This document shows positions 1 through 8,982 of a DNA stretch of 64,000 nt, piece by piece. The DNA is from an uncultured Phycisphaerales bacterium (GTDB taxonomy: Bacteria > Planctomycetota > Phycisphaerae > Sedimentisphaerales > Anaerohalosphaeraceae): positions 25,066 to 89,065 of the forward strand of contig CALMLO010000057.1 of the NCBI GenBank assembly GCA_937868095.1, given 5' to 3'. Position 1 is the first letter of the stretch; the number at the start of each line of letters is the position of its first letter. The position numbers and the translations under genes are program-made. The notes under the pieces were generated by a model. The model saw only the letters and a program-made list of their open reading frames with translations. It was not told the origin of the DNA and ran no database searches.

Positions 1-672
1 CGGCTGCTCGAATTGGACCCGGATTTTGCACCGGCCTGGTTTTATAAAGGGGAGCTGGCGCTGAATCTGGGCCAACGCGAGGAGGCGTTCGAGTGCTACC
101 AGCGGGCACTGGAAACAGACCGAAAAATCAAAGGGCCGCGTTTTCGGCTGGCTCAGCTCTATGCCGAAAGAAATGAGCCGGAAAAGGCGATTTCCCATCT
201 TAACCGTGAAATGAGCAGTGATTTGGATGAGCCCGATGTGCTGCTGTCAATGGGCTGGCTGAGTGCTCAGCTCGGCCAGAATGACACTGCCTGCCGATGT
301 TTTCTGCGGGTTCTGGACCAAAACCGCATCGAGCCGATGGCTTTTTACGGGCTGGGACTTTGTCTGGCACTGCGGAAAGAATATGACGCGGCCGAACAGT
401 GCCTCAAGCAGGCCATCTCGCTCAAGCCCGACCAAGCGGTTTTTCATTTGGCCGGGGCATGGCTTAGCGTAAAGCAGGGACAATGGGAACTGGCAACTCG
501 GCAGGCAGAACTGGCGGCGGCGATCCATCCGAACAACCCTTTTGTGAAAAAGGCCTGCCAGCAAATCCGGCGGGTTGTCCGTGCCAACAAACTCAAAAAC
601 AAAATAGGCAACTCTGTTATTTACCGTGGTCTGCTGGCAAGATTGAGGTCTTTTGGGAAAATTCTTGGTTAA
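1..672 (+). CDS. TPR-repeat protein, C-terminal part (5' end outside window)
   Basis: The reading frame is open at the left edge, so this is the C-terminal part (about 223 residues) of a longer protein. It consists of successive roughly 34-residue tetratricopeptide-like helical pairs with the usual small and aromatic positions, for example the segments AWFYKGELALNLGQ, VLLSMGWLSAQLGQ and AFYGLGLCLALRKEY, followed by a basic tail. TPR arrays are protein-interaction scaffolds. Nothing visible identifies the partner or the N-terminal domain. No terminator is evident after the stop. TPR nature is clear; the specific role is unknown. Confidence 0.8.
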   Translation, partial: RLLELDPDFAPAWFYKGELALNLGQREEAFECYQRALETDRKIKGPRFRLAQLYAERNEPEKAISHLNREMSSDLDEPDVLLSMGWLSAQLGQNDTACRCFLRVLDQNRIEPMAFYGLGLCLALRKEYDAAEQCLKQAISLKPDQAVFHLAGAWLSVKQGQWELATRQAELAAAIHPNNPFVKKACQQIRRVVRANKLKNKIGNSVIYRGLLARLRSFGKILG

Positions 673-1027
673 AAGAAAAACACCTGCCCACCCCTATCTG
701 AGCGATTTCCTGCAAGAATCCATCTTCATCTGAAGCTTCTATCATTTCAGACAGCCATCTTTGGGAAAGCACTGTGGAATAAATATTTCCTTAATAAGAA
801 GTTATATTGATGTAAAAAATGAGGTTTTGAGGGTTCATGGCGGTTGCCGGGGGCTGGTTGGTTTGTTTGAAATCCCCTCTTCCTTTCTTCGTTCGGTCTC
901 TTTCTGAAGGTATTTTTGAATGCAATTGCAATATGCGGGCGGGCCAATTTTCTTGCAATCCGGCCTCCTTTTTCTATAATGCAACGGTTAAAAACAGAAC
1001 CAAAAAGGTAGAAAATACGTAAGATTA
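673..1027. other. Intergenic region between TPR gene and tRNA-Leu
   Basis: There are 355 bases without a convincing gene. Short open frames here have no ribosome binding site or family resemblance. The only feature I can support is the tRNA promoter at 953-980. Confidence 0.5.
953..980 (+). promoter_or_regulatory. Probable sigma-70-type promoter of tRNA-Leu
   Basis: TTGCAA (953-958) lies 16 bases upstream of a perfect TATAAT (975-980). Transcription would start near 987, about 40 bases before the mature tRNA. Confidence 0.5.
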
Positions 1028-1111
1028 GGCCGAGTGGCGGAAAGGCAGACGCTGGGGACTTAAAATCCCCTGCCCGTTTCGGGCGTATGGGTTCGACTCC
1101 CATCTCGGCCA
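1028..1111 (+). tRNA. tRNA-Leu (anticodon UAA)
   Basis: A complete cloverleaf can be drawn. The 7-base acceptor stem is GGCCGAG (1028-1034) pairing with CTCGGCC (1104-1110), with discriminator A at 1111. The anticodon stem is GGGGA/TCCCC with loop CTTAAAA and anticodon TAA. There is a long variable arm (GCCCG TTT CGGGC) typical of class II tRNAs, and a T arm with the GTTCGA loop. The 3' CCA is not encoded. It lies 74 bases before the next gene, whose start must therefore be downstream. Confidence 0.95.
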
Positions 1112-1185
1112 CTAAGGCCGGAGGAAATCTGCCGGATAAAGACAAGGAAAAACCTGAGAGACTGAAACCATCGAGAGAAACAAAA

Positions 1186-2520
1186 ATGGCATCAAACAGC
1201 AAACCGATGCAATTGCAGGATGCGGAACGGCCGAATCTTTACCGGGAGTTTTTCCCCTATACGGAATTTCCAAAACTGGAGTTTGAAGAGCAGACTGTGC
1301 CGATGGAAATCCCGGAGGACTTCTGGATTACTGATACTACCTTCCGTGATGGTCAGCAGGCGCGTCCCCCCTATTCGCCTGAACAAATAGCGCGGATTTA
1401 TGAATTTTTTCATCAAATCAACGGGGAAACAGGTCTGATTCGTCAATGCGAGTTTTTCCTCTACTCGGACCGCGACCGTAAGGCCGTTGAACTCTGCAAG
1501 GAAAAGGGGTATCGCTATCCGGAAATAACGGGCTGGATTCGCGCGACGCCGGCAGATTTCAAATATGTAACGCAAATGGGGCTGAAGGAAACCGGTATTC
1601 TCACCAGCGCCAGCGACTATCATATTTTTCTGAAGTTGAAAATGACACGTTCGCAGGCGATGCAGGCCTATTTGGATATTGTCAAGGCGGCGCTGGATAA
1701 CGGGATTCTGCCTCGCTGCCACTTTGAAGATATTACCCGAGCGGACTATGAGGGTTTTGTTCTGCCGTTTGCTTCTGAGCTGCTGAAACTGTCGCAGCAG
1801 TATAATTCCCCGGTCAAAATCCGGCTTTGCGATACGCTTGGGTTTGCGGTACCGTATCCGAATGCGAAGCTTCCGCGTTCTTTGCCCAAACTGATTGCCG
1901 GCCTGCGTCGGCTGGGGATTCCGTCGGCCTGGCTCGAATGGCACGGGCACAATGATTTTCATAAGGTGCAGGTGAATGCCGCCGCGTCGTGGCTGTACGG
2001 ATGCAGCGTTGCCAATTGTGCTATTTTCGGGGTAGGCGAGCGCACCGGCAATCCGCCGCTGGAGGCGATGGTCATTGAACATGCCCAACTGGCCGGCACC
2101 AATCCGAAGGTGAACTATGCCGCCATTACCGAATTAGCCGAGTATGCGCAGAAAGAACTGGGCTTTCATCTGCCGGCAAACTATCCGCTGGTTGGACGGG
2201 ACTTCAATGTCACGCGGGCGGGCATCCATGCGGACGGCCTGCTGAAAAATGAAGAAATCTACAACTGCTTTGATACGCTCAAACTGCTCAAGCGGACGGT
2301 AGGAGTGGCCATTACCGACAAATCGGGAGCGGCCGGCATCAAACACTGGATCGAATCCCGCTATCAGATTGAAATCTCCAAGCATGATCCGCGGGTGGAG
2401 ACCATCAAAAATAAAATTGATGAGGAATACAGTGCCGATCGCATGTCCGCCATTTCGGACGAAGAGATGCAGACATGGGTTCGCCAGATATTCGGCAATT
2501 CGCTGCCGCCGGAGAGGTGA
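1186..2520 (+). CDS. Re-citrate-synthase-like enzyme of the isopropylmalate/homocitrate synthase family
   Basis: A 444-residue protein of the DRE-TIM metallolyase family, which condenses acetyl-CoA with a 2-oxo acid. The signature TDTTFRDGQQARPPY (residues 49-63, metal ligand D55) and the second metal motif WHGHND (252-257) are both present. The motifs NLYREFFPY, IRQCEFFLYSDRD, GILTSASDYHI and RCHFEDITRAD are those I associate with the clostridial Re-citrate synthases rather than ordinary LeuA, and the C-terminal LeuA allosteric domain is absent. That would place it at oxaloacetate plus acetyl-CoA to citrate. The ATG at 1186 is chosen because longer readings run into the tRNA. The family is certain; the exact substrate is inferred. 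Confidence 0.75.
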   Translation: MASNSKPMQLQDAERPNLYREFFPYTEFPKLEFEEQTVPMEIPEDFWITDTTFRDGQQARPPYSPEQIARIYEFFHQINGETGLIRQCEFFLYSDRDRKAVELCKEKGYRYPEITGWIRATPADFKYVTQMGLKETGILTSASDYHIFLKLKMTRSQAMQAYLDIVKAALDNGILPRCHFEDITRADYEGFVLPFASELLKLSQQYNSPVKIRLCDTLGFAVPYPNAKLPRSLPKLIAGLRRLGIPSAWLEWHGHNDFHKVQVNAAASWLYGCSVANCAIFGVGERTGNPPLEAMVIEHAQLAGTNPKVNYAAITELAEYAQKELGFHLPANYPLVGRDFNVTRAGIHADGLLKNEEIYNCFDTLKLLKRTVGVAITDKSGAAGIKHWIESRYQIEISKHDPRVETIKNKIDEEYSADRMSAISDEEMQTWVRQIFGNSLPPER

Positions 2521-2537
2521 ACGATTTGGAAGGTCGG

Positions 2538-3362
2538 ATGATTCAGGCGGTTCTGTTTGACCTGGGAGAAACCCTGCTTCATTTCGGGCAGCTGGAAATA
2601 GGGAAGATTTTCGACCGGGCTACGCGTCTGTCCTACGAGTACTTGCAAAGCCGCAACCAGCCGGCAGGAAGTTTTGCGGTGTATCGGCTGCGGAATTTTT
2701 TCGGGATTCGGCTTCATCTGCTGTTTTCCTATCTGACGGGGAATGATTTTGACTCTCTTTCAATTCTGAAAAAATACGGGAAGAAAAAGGGCTTTTCGCT
2801 GTCCGAAGCGGAATGGGAGGAATTGAACTGGCAATGGTATCAGCCGCTGACCGAGAAGGCACAGACGGAACCGGACATTGTCCAGACGCTTCAACGACTT
2901 CGTCAAATGGGGCTCCGGTTGGGCATTTTATCCAATACCTTCGTCCACAGCAGTTCTCTGGATCGGCATTTGAGCCAGATGGGGCTGCTTGAGTTTTTTC
3001 CTGTTCGGCTTTATTCGTATCAATTTCCGTTTCGCAAGCCGGACCAGCGGATTTTTTTCGAGGCAGCCCGTCAGCTCCAGACTGAGCCCCGGCGGATTGT
3101 TTTTGTCGGCGACCGGATAGAGAAGGATGTTCGGGGGGCTCAGCGGGCGGGAATGACTGCTGTTCTGAAACATGCTTATACAAATCAAAAAAAAAGAGTG
3201 CCGGACGGCATCTTTCGGATACAATATCTGTCCGAACTGCCGGAACTGATAGAGACCTTAAACAGGAGTCAGAGAGAGCGGTCTGATGGAAGCCAAAGCG
3301 TACCAGAAATGCATCAATCCCCGGTGCCAAGCCCAATTCGACCGGAGGGAGATTCTGTTTGA
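2538..3362 (+). CDS. HAD-superfamily hydrolase
   Basis: A 275-residue HAD-like phosphatase. Motif I is DLGETL (the second catalytic Asp of the usual DxD is replaced by Glu), motif II is ILSNT, motif III is the Lys in FRKPDQRIF, and motif IV is [15 protein letters not shown]. An alpha-helical cap lies between motifs I and II. ATG 2538 follows a GGAAGG-like site; a longer frame from 2475 would overlap the upstream gene. The 3' end overlaps threonine synthase by 77 bases, so the two are co-transcribed. The DxE variation of motif I is uncommon and could change the reaction; the substrate is unknown. Confidence 0.8.
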   Translation: MIQAVLFDLGETLLHFGQLEIGKIFDRATRLSYEYLQSRNQPAGSFAVYRLRNFFGIRLHLLFSYLTGNDFDSLSILKKYGKKKGFSLSEAEWEELNWQWYQPLTEKAQTEPDIVQTLQRLRQMGLRLGILSNTFVHSSSLDRHLSQMGLLEFFPVRLYSYQFPFRKPDQRIFFEAARQLQTEPRRIVFVGDRIEKDVRGAQRAGMTAVLKHAYTNQKKRVPDGIFRIQYLSELPELIETLNRSQRERSDGSQSVPEMHQSPVPSPIRPEGDSV

Positions 3363-4629
3363 ATGCCCCCGCTGCGGCGATTTGCTGGATGTATGCTACC
3401 ACTGGGACAAACTGCCTGTACCGAAGGAACTGAGCTGGTTTACAAAGAAATGGCCCGCTCGTCAGAATCCGCTGGACTTTTCGGGAGTTTGGCGTTTCAG
3501 CGAGCTGCTGCCGTTTTGTGAGGAACCGTATCGGGTAACGATTGGCGAAGGCCAGACGGTGCTCCAGCAAAACAGCGCTTTGGCTGCCGAATTGGGCATG
3601 CATCCGAAAGCACTGTATCTTCAATATGAAGGGCTGAATCCTTCCGGGTCTTTTAAGGATAACGGAATGGCGGCGGCCTACAGTCATGCCCGTCTTGTGG
3701 GGGCAACGGCCAGTGCGTGTGCCTCCACGGGGAACACTTCCGCCTCGATGGCTTTGTATGCTCACAGCTGCGGCTTGAAGGCCACCGTCTTCATCGGCAA
3801 AGGCAAAATTGCTTTCGGCAAGCTCAGTCAGGCGATGGACTACGGCGCTTATACGCTTCAAATTGACGGTGATTTTGATGACTGTATGCGTCAGGTTCAG
3901 GATGTCTGCCGACAACTGAAGATTTATCTGGTCAATTCGCTCAATCCTTTCCGTCTCGAGGGGCAGAAAACCATTATGTACCGCATCCTCGAACAACTTA
4001 ACTGGGAAATCCCCGACTGGATTATTGTTCCGGGCGGCAACCTGGGCAATTCGAGTTCCTTCGGCAAGGCCTTTGCGGAATTGAAGGAGCTCGGATTGAT
4101 TGAGCGGATTCCGCGTCTTGCTGTTATCAATGCCTCCGGCGCTGATACGCTGAGCGAACTGGTCAACAGACGGGATTTGCGATGGAACGACGGCCATGTT
4201 GATCAGGAGGTAATTGCGGATTATTATGCCGAACTGGACAGCCGAAACTACCGGCCGAACACTGTTGCATCGGCAATCGAAATCTCCCGGCCGGTCAATC
4301 TGAAAAAATGCGTGCGGGCTCTGCATATCTGCCGAGGGGTGGTGCTGGATGTCAGCGATGAGGAAATCCTGGACGCTAAGGCCCAAATCGGCAAATACGG
4401 GCTGGGCTGCGAACCGGCGTCGGCGGCGACGATAGCCGGTCTAAAACACCTTTTGGCCGAAGGAACCATCGGCCCCGACGAACGGATTGTGTGTGTGCTG
4501 ACGGGCCATTTGCTCAAAGATCCCAACACCACGGTGAATTACCACAGTCAAATGCAGCGGCCTTTCAGCAATCCGCCGGTGCAGGTCCCAAATGACCTCG
4601 AAAAAATTATTGAACTGATGAAGGCATAA
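3286..4629 (+). CDS. thrC: Threonine synthase
   Basis: A 447-residue PLP-dependent enzyme converting O-phospho-L-homoserine to L-threonine. The N-terminus carries a zinc-ribbon-like Cys4 (CINPRC and CPRC, residues 9-32), as in many bacterial ThrC of this size. The PLP lysine is K124 in [11 protein letters not shown], and the phosphate-binding glycine-rich segment is [10 protein letters not shown]. The ATG at 3286 is supported by the zinc ribbon beginning immediately after it and by a GAGAG site upstream. It starts inside the HAD gene. No other threonine or homoserine genes are nearby, and no T-box or riboswitch is seen. Confidence 0.92.
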   Translation: MEAKAYQKCINPRCQAQFDRREILFECPRCGDLLDVCYHWDKLPVPKELSWFTKKWPARQNPLDFSGVWRFSELLPFCEEPYRVTIGEGQTVLQQNSALAAELGMHPKALYLQYEGLNPSGSFKDNGMAAAYSHARLVGATASACASTGNTSASMALYAHSCGLKATVFIGKGKIAFGKLSQAMDYGAYTLQIDGDFDDCMRQVQDVCRQLKIYLVNSLNPFRLEGQKTIMYRILEQLNWEIPDWIIVPGGNLGNSSSFGKAFAELKELGLIERIPRLAVINASGADTLSELVNRRDLRWNDGHVDQEVIADYYAELDSRNYRPNTVASAIEISRPVNLKKCVRALHICRGVVLDVSDEEILDAKAQIGKYGLGCEPASAATIAGLKHLLAEGTIGPDERIVCVLTGHLLKDPNTTVNYHSQMQRPFSNPPVQVPNDLEKIIELMKA

Positions 4630-4722
4630 ATGCGCCTATTCAGGGTATAATAGACAGGGATTTTGCAGAACAATTTTTTTAAAAAATTGAATATTTTGCT
4701 AACCTAATTCGTCGATAAAGCG

Positions 4723-4728
4723 TATAAT
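4723..4728 (+). promoter_or_regulatory. Possible -10 element of the cold-shock gene; long leader
   Basis: A TATAAT lies at 4723-4728 and another at 4646-4651 in an AT-rich leader. Neither has a good -35 at normal spacing. Use of the nearer one would give a 5' leader of roughly 115 bases, the kind of long leader cold-shock mRNAs often carry. Confidence 0.3.
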
Positions 4729-4848
4729 ATTCTTTATAGAAAAATGTAAAGGGCAGTATTCTTAACCATCTCTCTGGAATATTTCCCCTACCATTCAAGT
4801 CAAGAGAGATATTTTGGGATTCGGCGACGAATCCGGGAGTAAGTACAA

Positions 4849-5052
4849 ATGAGTACAGGTATTGTGAAGTGGTTTAATGACGGCAAGGGATACGGTTTTA
4901 TCACCCCCACAGACGGCGGCAAGGATTTGTTCGTCCATCATTCAGAGGTGAAAACCGGCGGCTATGCTTCTCTGAGAGAAGGCCAGTCCGTTCAGTTTGA
5001 AGTCGGCCAGGGCAAGAAAGGCCCCTGCGCGATGAACGTAAAACCTTGTTAG
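4849..5052 (+). CDS. csp: Cold-shock domain protein (CspA family)
   Basis: A 67-residue single cold-shock domain, an OB-fold nucleic-acid chaperone. RNP1 is KGYGFIT and RNP2 is DLFVHHS, both intact, after the usual [14 protein letters not shown] start. A GGGAG ribosome binding site lies 10 bases upstream of the ATG. It is monocistronic: AT-rich leader before it and a strong intrinsic terminator directly after. Length and sequence are typical. Confidence 0.95.
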   Translation: MSTGIVKWFNDGKGYGFITPTDGGKDLFVHHSEVKTGGYASLREGQSVQFEVGQGKKGPCAMNVKPC

Positions 5053-5073
5053 TTTTCACTTTCAAGGAACTCC

Positions 5074-5103
5074 AAAAGCCCCGCCCCGTGCGGGGCTTTT
5101 TTA
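5074..5103 (+). terminator. Intrinsic terminator after the cold-shock gene
   Basis: An 11-base perfect stem AAAAGCCCCGC (5074-5084) / GCGGGGCTTTT (5090-5100) with loop CCCGT, followed by further T residues. The stop codon of the convergent maf gene lies in its tail at 5101-5103, so the two units share the site. Confidence 0.9.
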
Positions 5104-5721
5104 TGCGCTTTCGGGAGCGGGCTTTCGGCCGGCGAGAGGATAGATTCCTGCTCGCTTCAAAATGGAATTGACGCGCTCCATCGGCAGTCCGACGACATTT
5201 GTAAACGAGCCGTCGATTCGGTCCACAAAGGCATCGTTGGTTTCCTGGATACCATAAGCGCCGGCTTTGCCGTGCCAGCTGCCGCCGGCAATATAATCCG
5301 CAATCTGCTCCTCTGTGAGCATTTTGGGATAAACCCAAGTGATTTGGGATTCAACTTCTTCAGTCTGACGTGATTTCCAGATAAAAGCGACGGCGGTAAT
5401 CACCTTGTGGGGCTTTCCGAAAAGGCGTCGAAGGATGGCTTCGGCATCCGCCGCATCGGCGGGCTTTCCGATGAGCTGTCCATCTGCATCCACTACTGTA
5501 TCAGCGGCCAGCACCGGCCGGTGCGGATGCAAAGCGGCTACATCACGGGCCTTCGCCAGGGCCAGCCGCTCAGCCGCCTGCCGGCAATCCAAACCGCTTA
5601 CCTCTATATGCGACTCATCCACCTGCGAAGGAATCACCTCAAACTCATAGCCGGCCTGTTTGAGAAGCAGTTCCCGACGAGGAGAGGCCGATGCAAGAAT
5701 TAAGGGACATCCTGTCTTCAT
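5101..5721 (-). CDS. maf: Maf-family nucleotide pyrophosphatase
   Basis: A 206-residue Maf/HAM1-like house-cleaning enzyme that hydrolyses non-canonical or excess nucleoside triphosphates (dTTP/UTP type). The hallmark ASASPRRELL is at the N-terminus, AADTVVDADGQLIGKP is in the middle, and AGAYGIQ is near the C-terminal active-site wall. The ATG at 5721 overlaps the stop of the upstream lipoprotein gene as ATGA. Together with the 1-base overlap upstream, this makes AMMECR1 - lipoprotein - maf one operon. Confidence 0.92.
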   Translation of the reverse strand: MKTGCPLILASASPRRELLLKQAGYEFEVIPSQVDESHIEVSGLDCRQAAERLALAKARDVAALHPHRPVLAADTVVDADGQLIGKPADAADAEAILRRLFGKPHKVITAVAFIWKSRQTEEVESQITWVYPKMLTEEQIADYIAGGSWHGKAGAYGIQETNDAFVDRIDGSFTNVVGLPMERVNSILKRAGIYPLAGRKPAPESA

Positions 5722-6788
5722 TGGGGCACCTTCAGATGAACAGGATAGGTAATCTTTTCGCAAAAGGCCCGATATTCTTTTTCAATCTTCTTCAAGTCCG
5801 AATCAATATAGAGGGAAAACAGCCGGGGTGAGACCCGCTCATTCCAGGCCGTCGTCAGGGGCAGATTCCGGTCGGAGGCCATCTTTGCCTCCATCTCGTC
5901 CAGAGGCCAGCTGCCGCGAAGACCAGCGGCCATGAGGGTATGATATTTGCGGAGGTAATATCCGTAAAACTCCTCCCGCAGAAAACGAACGAGGGCATAG
6001 GTTTGGGCATAAAAGGCCGTTACGCTTTCATTGGCCCCGCCGTCTTCCGGAAGGAGCTGGCCTGGATTGAGGACGAGCAGCTGTTCGAGCGGAATCATTC
6101 GCCCGCTCATCATGGTTTCTTTGAGAGCCCCCAGACGGTTGAGGTTCTGCTGGGGCTCAAAAACAAACCGGCCCTGCCGATACTGACAGGTCTCAAAGAG
6201 AGTCGCTACTCCTTCATCGAGCCAGCTGGGCAGCCGAAAGGCAAAAAAGCGGCTGTTGAACTGATGCCATCCTTCGTGTCCGAGAACGGAAAATGTCTGG
6301 GAGCGGCCGATGGAATAAGCAACACAAACATCATTGATGGTATAGGCCCCCCTTTGAATGCGCAGATAGACCTCGGCATTGGGGCCGGCAAAGTCGCGTG
6401 TAAACTGCTCCCACTGGCTCCGCAGCCCGAACAGATAAATCACAAAACGGTGATTGGTGCTCACTTTGTCCGGCAGCTGGGCCTGATATTCGGCATAGGC
6501 ACTCTCGACAAAGGAAGGGACCTGACGAAGCATCAGCGGGTCTTCAAGCGTCGTAAAGATTTCATAATGACGGGTGAAAATTTGAAGACCGGCTCCATAG
6601 GGGTTATCCCAGACCTGGGCCTGCTGGACAGCGGGCAACTCGCGGAGGTATTGAAGCAGGCCTTCTGTTGTGGTCAATGCCGCCGGCTGGGGAGAAGGTT
6701 TTGCCGAGGGCCTTGCGCATCCAGATAAAAACAGGATGGGCGTCAGTGCGGCAGAGAAAAAAACCAACCCTCGAAAAAGCATCCGCAT
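5718..6788 (-). CDS. Predicted lipoprotein with HExxH zinc-peptidase-like domain
   Basis: A 356-residue protein with a lipobox signal peptide (FLSGC near residue 24), hence an envelope lipoprotein. The centre contains HEGWH (gluzincin HExxH type) followed by WLDEGVATL, whose Glu could be the third zinc ligand as in peptidase MA-like and DUF1570-like proteins. I infer a periplasmic metallopeptidase. The ATG at 6788 overlaps the upstream stop as TGATG; a TTG one codon earlier is possible. Nothing visible gives the substrate. Confidence 0.7.
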   Translation of the reverse strand: MRMLFRGLVFFSAALTPILFLSGCARPSAKPSPQPAALTTTEGLLQYLRELPAVQQAQVWDNPYGAGLQIFTRHYEIFTTLEDPLMLRQVPSFVESAYAEYQAQLPDKVSTNHRFVIYLFGLRSQWEQFTRDFAGPNAEVYLRIQRGAYTINDVCVAYSIGRSQTFSVLGHEGWHQFNSRFFAFRLPSWLDEGVATLFETCQYRQGRFVFEPQQNLNRLGALKETMMSGRMIPLEQLLVLNPGQLLPEDGGANESVTAFYAQTYALVRFLREEFYGYYLRKYHTLMAAGLRGSWPLDEMEAKMASDRNLPLTTAWNERVSPRLFSLYIDSDLKKIEKEYRAFCEKITYPVHLKVPQ

Positions 6789-7357
6789 CAATCCTCAATG
6801 TCCGTCCAGTGTGCTCCGAAGACCTCCGCCGTGAAAAGATAGACACGCACGGAGGGATCCCGCCATGCTCCCGGAGGAAGGCCTGCTTTGTGAGTGCAGC
6901 AGTAATCGAGAAACTGTTCTTTTGTCCAGCCGGTCTCCTCGGCCACCTGGGGGAGAAAGCAGCCGGAGCGGAAACCGTCAGTAATATAAATCCCGTGGAC
7001 CCCGAGTTTCAGTTTCAGCGGGTCGTCCGCCAGCACCATCGGCGAAAGGACGGAAATTTCGATGTGCAGCTGAGGAAGTTCGGCAGGTGTAATCGGGTCG
7101 GCGGCAAAACGAGGGTCGTGTAAAGCGGCGGAAACGGCCATTCGGCTGACCATTTCTATGAGCGGTCGGTCTGCTTCAAACTGGCCGATGCAGCCGCGAA
7201 GTTCTGAACCGTTTTTGAGAGTGACAAAACAGCCGCGCTGCGCCAGCAATTCGGGGTCGTTCGTCCTGGGCAGCGGCGGGCGCGGCAGCCCCTTGACCGC
7301 CGCCCGCACCGAGGCCTTTGCAACTTTCAGCAGGAGATTTCGCTGAGCATCGTTCAT
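6788..7357 (-). CDS. AMMECR1-domain protein
   Basis: A 189-residue single AMMECR1 domain with the nearly invariant LRGCIG motif at about residues 53-58, then HDPRF and ELPQLHIEISVLSP. This widespread family has an unclear biochemical role; bacterial copies often sit beside MEMO or radical-SAM genes, which are not seen here. It is the first gene of a three-gene operon with the lipoprotein and maf. Start ATG 7357 follows a GGATAAAG site. Confidence 0.88.
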   Translation of the reverse strand: MNDAQRNLLLKVAKASVRAAVKGLPRPPLPRTNDPELLAQRGCFVTLKNGSELRGCIGQFEADRPLIEMVSRMAVSAALHDPRFAADPITPAELPQLHIEISVLSPMVLADDPLKLKLGVHGIYITDGFRSGCFLPQVAEETGWTKEQFLDYCCTHKAGLPPGAWRDPSVRVYLFTAEVFGAHWTDIED

Positions 7358-7418
7358 TTCTTTATCCTATTCAATTTTCATGTTTTATAAAACGCAAGGT
7401 CTCCACCAAAAAACTCCC

Positions 7419-7937
<519 letters not shown>

Positions 7938-7999
7938 TCATACAAAAAACGGGGGAAAAACTCAATGGAAAAACGCGAGTCCAGGAAAGGAAAAAATAT

Positions 8000-8722
8000 T
8001 CAGCGGCGAGCGCGGGAAAGAAATGCCGCTCCCGCAGCCAGCAAAAATAGACCGGCCGGCTCCGGGATGCAAATCGTATCGATGCTCAGATAGTCGATAT
8101 AGGGCGCATCCATGGAGGTCGGCAAGGCGGGATAATGACTAAACACCAAACCGATGTATTCCCACTCCGGGCTCGGTTCTATAGTAAACTCGTAAACCTC
8201 TGTACGCCAACCATCCAGCGAAACGCTCACCAGCGGCCCCGACGTGATAAACACGCCGTTATAACCAGAGATGGGCCCCGACTCGGTCAAACCCCAAACC
8301 TGAAAACCGGCAAGGGAAGCATAGGTACTCTCATAGCAGATTTCGAGCCGGAGGAGGGTGTATTGGGCCTCGTCAACGAAATTGGGCAAAGTAAAAACAA
8401 GACCATCAGTATTGAGTTTGAGTACGTCGGAATGGGAGAGGTAATCGCTGAAAACCTGGGCAGGGCTGCCGAGCAGAGAACTTTCCTGAAACGCACGGAC
8501 CGTTATATTTTTTCGGGCACCTGAACCAAAACCGATTTTATCGGGGGTAAAAATCATATCCCCCGAATCCAGCGTACGCCCGTTCCACTTATCCCACTCT
8601 GCATAAACGGTTTTTTCCTGCCCCCGCCATGAAGGGCTGAAGACTCCGGAAAAAGAAGAATTGCTCACCCCTCCTAAAAGGAGCAGGCAGAAGAAGATTC
8701 GACTCACCTTTCGCATTCGCAT
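8000..8722 (-). CDS. PEP-CTERM sorting-domain exported protein
   Basis: A 240-residue secreted protein. An N-terminal basic and hydrophobic signal peptide begins MRMRKVSRIFF; a beta-rich body with no recognised domain follows. The C-terminus is a PEP-CTERM signal: IPEPAG, a hydrophobic helix, and a basic end SRARR. In other bacteria such signals are processed by an exosortase and linked to extracellular matrix. The ATG at 8722 is preferred over 8848 because it places the signal peptide at the start and has a GGAAAG site. Confidence 0.82.
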   Translation of the reverse strand: MRMRKVSRIFFCLLLLGGVSNSSFSGVFSPSWRGQEKTVYAEWDKWNGRTLDSGDMIFTPDKIGFGSGARKNITVRAFQESSLLGSPAQVFSDYLSHSDVLKLNTDGLVFTLPNFVDEAQYTLLRLEICYESTYASLAGFQVWGLTESGPISGYNGVFITSGPLVSVSLDGWRTEVYEFTIEPSPEWEYIGLVFSHYPALPTSMDAPYIDYLSIDTICIPEPAGLFLLAAGAAFLSRARR

Positions 8723-8982
8723 TCCAAACCGCTTTCCAAAATCAATACGGCTTACGGGCGAAATGACCCTCTCTCTTCCTCCACCCCATTTGACAACTTT
8801 CGTAAGTTTAGCGGCTAAAATGGAAAAAATCAAGAAGAAAAAGGGCAAACAACTATTTTCGGCCGGTCGGAGAAGTATAACTATTTGTAAAACAACAAGT
8901 TATAAAATAGAGAAAATAGGAAAAATACAAACTTATTTCAAGTGGGAATATGGGAAAGAGGAAGGATGCGCAGATGTTCCAA

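Noticed and set aside
1087..1185. Upstream extension of the Re-citrate-synthase-like gene
   Set aside because: The extension runs into the tRNA-Leu gene (to 1111) and has no family similarity; ATG 1186 is the better start.
2620..4386. Long antisense open frame over the HAD and thrC genes
   Set aside because: It is a shadow on the opposite strand of two recognisable genes and has no family motifs or ribosome binding site.
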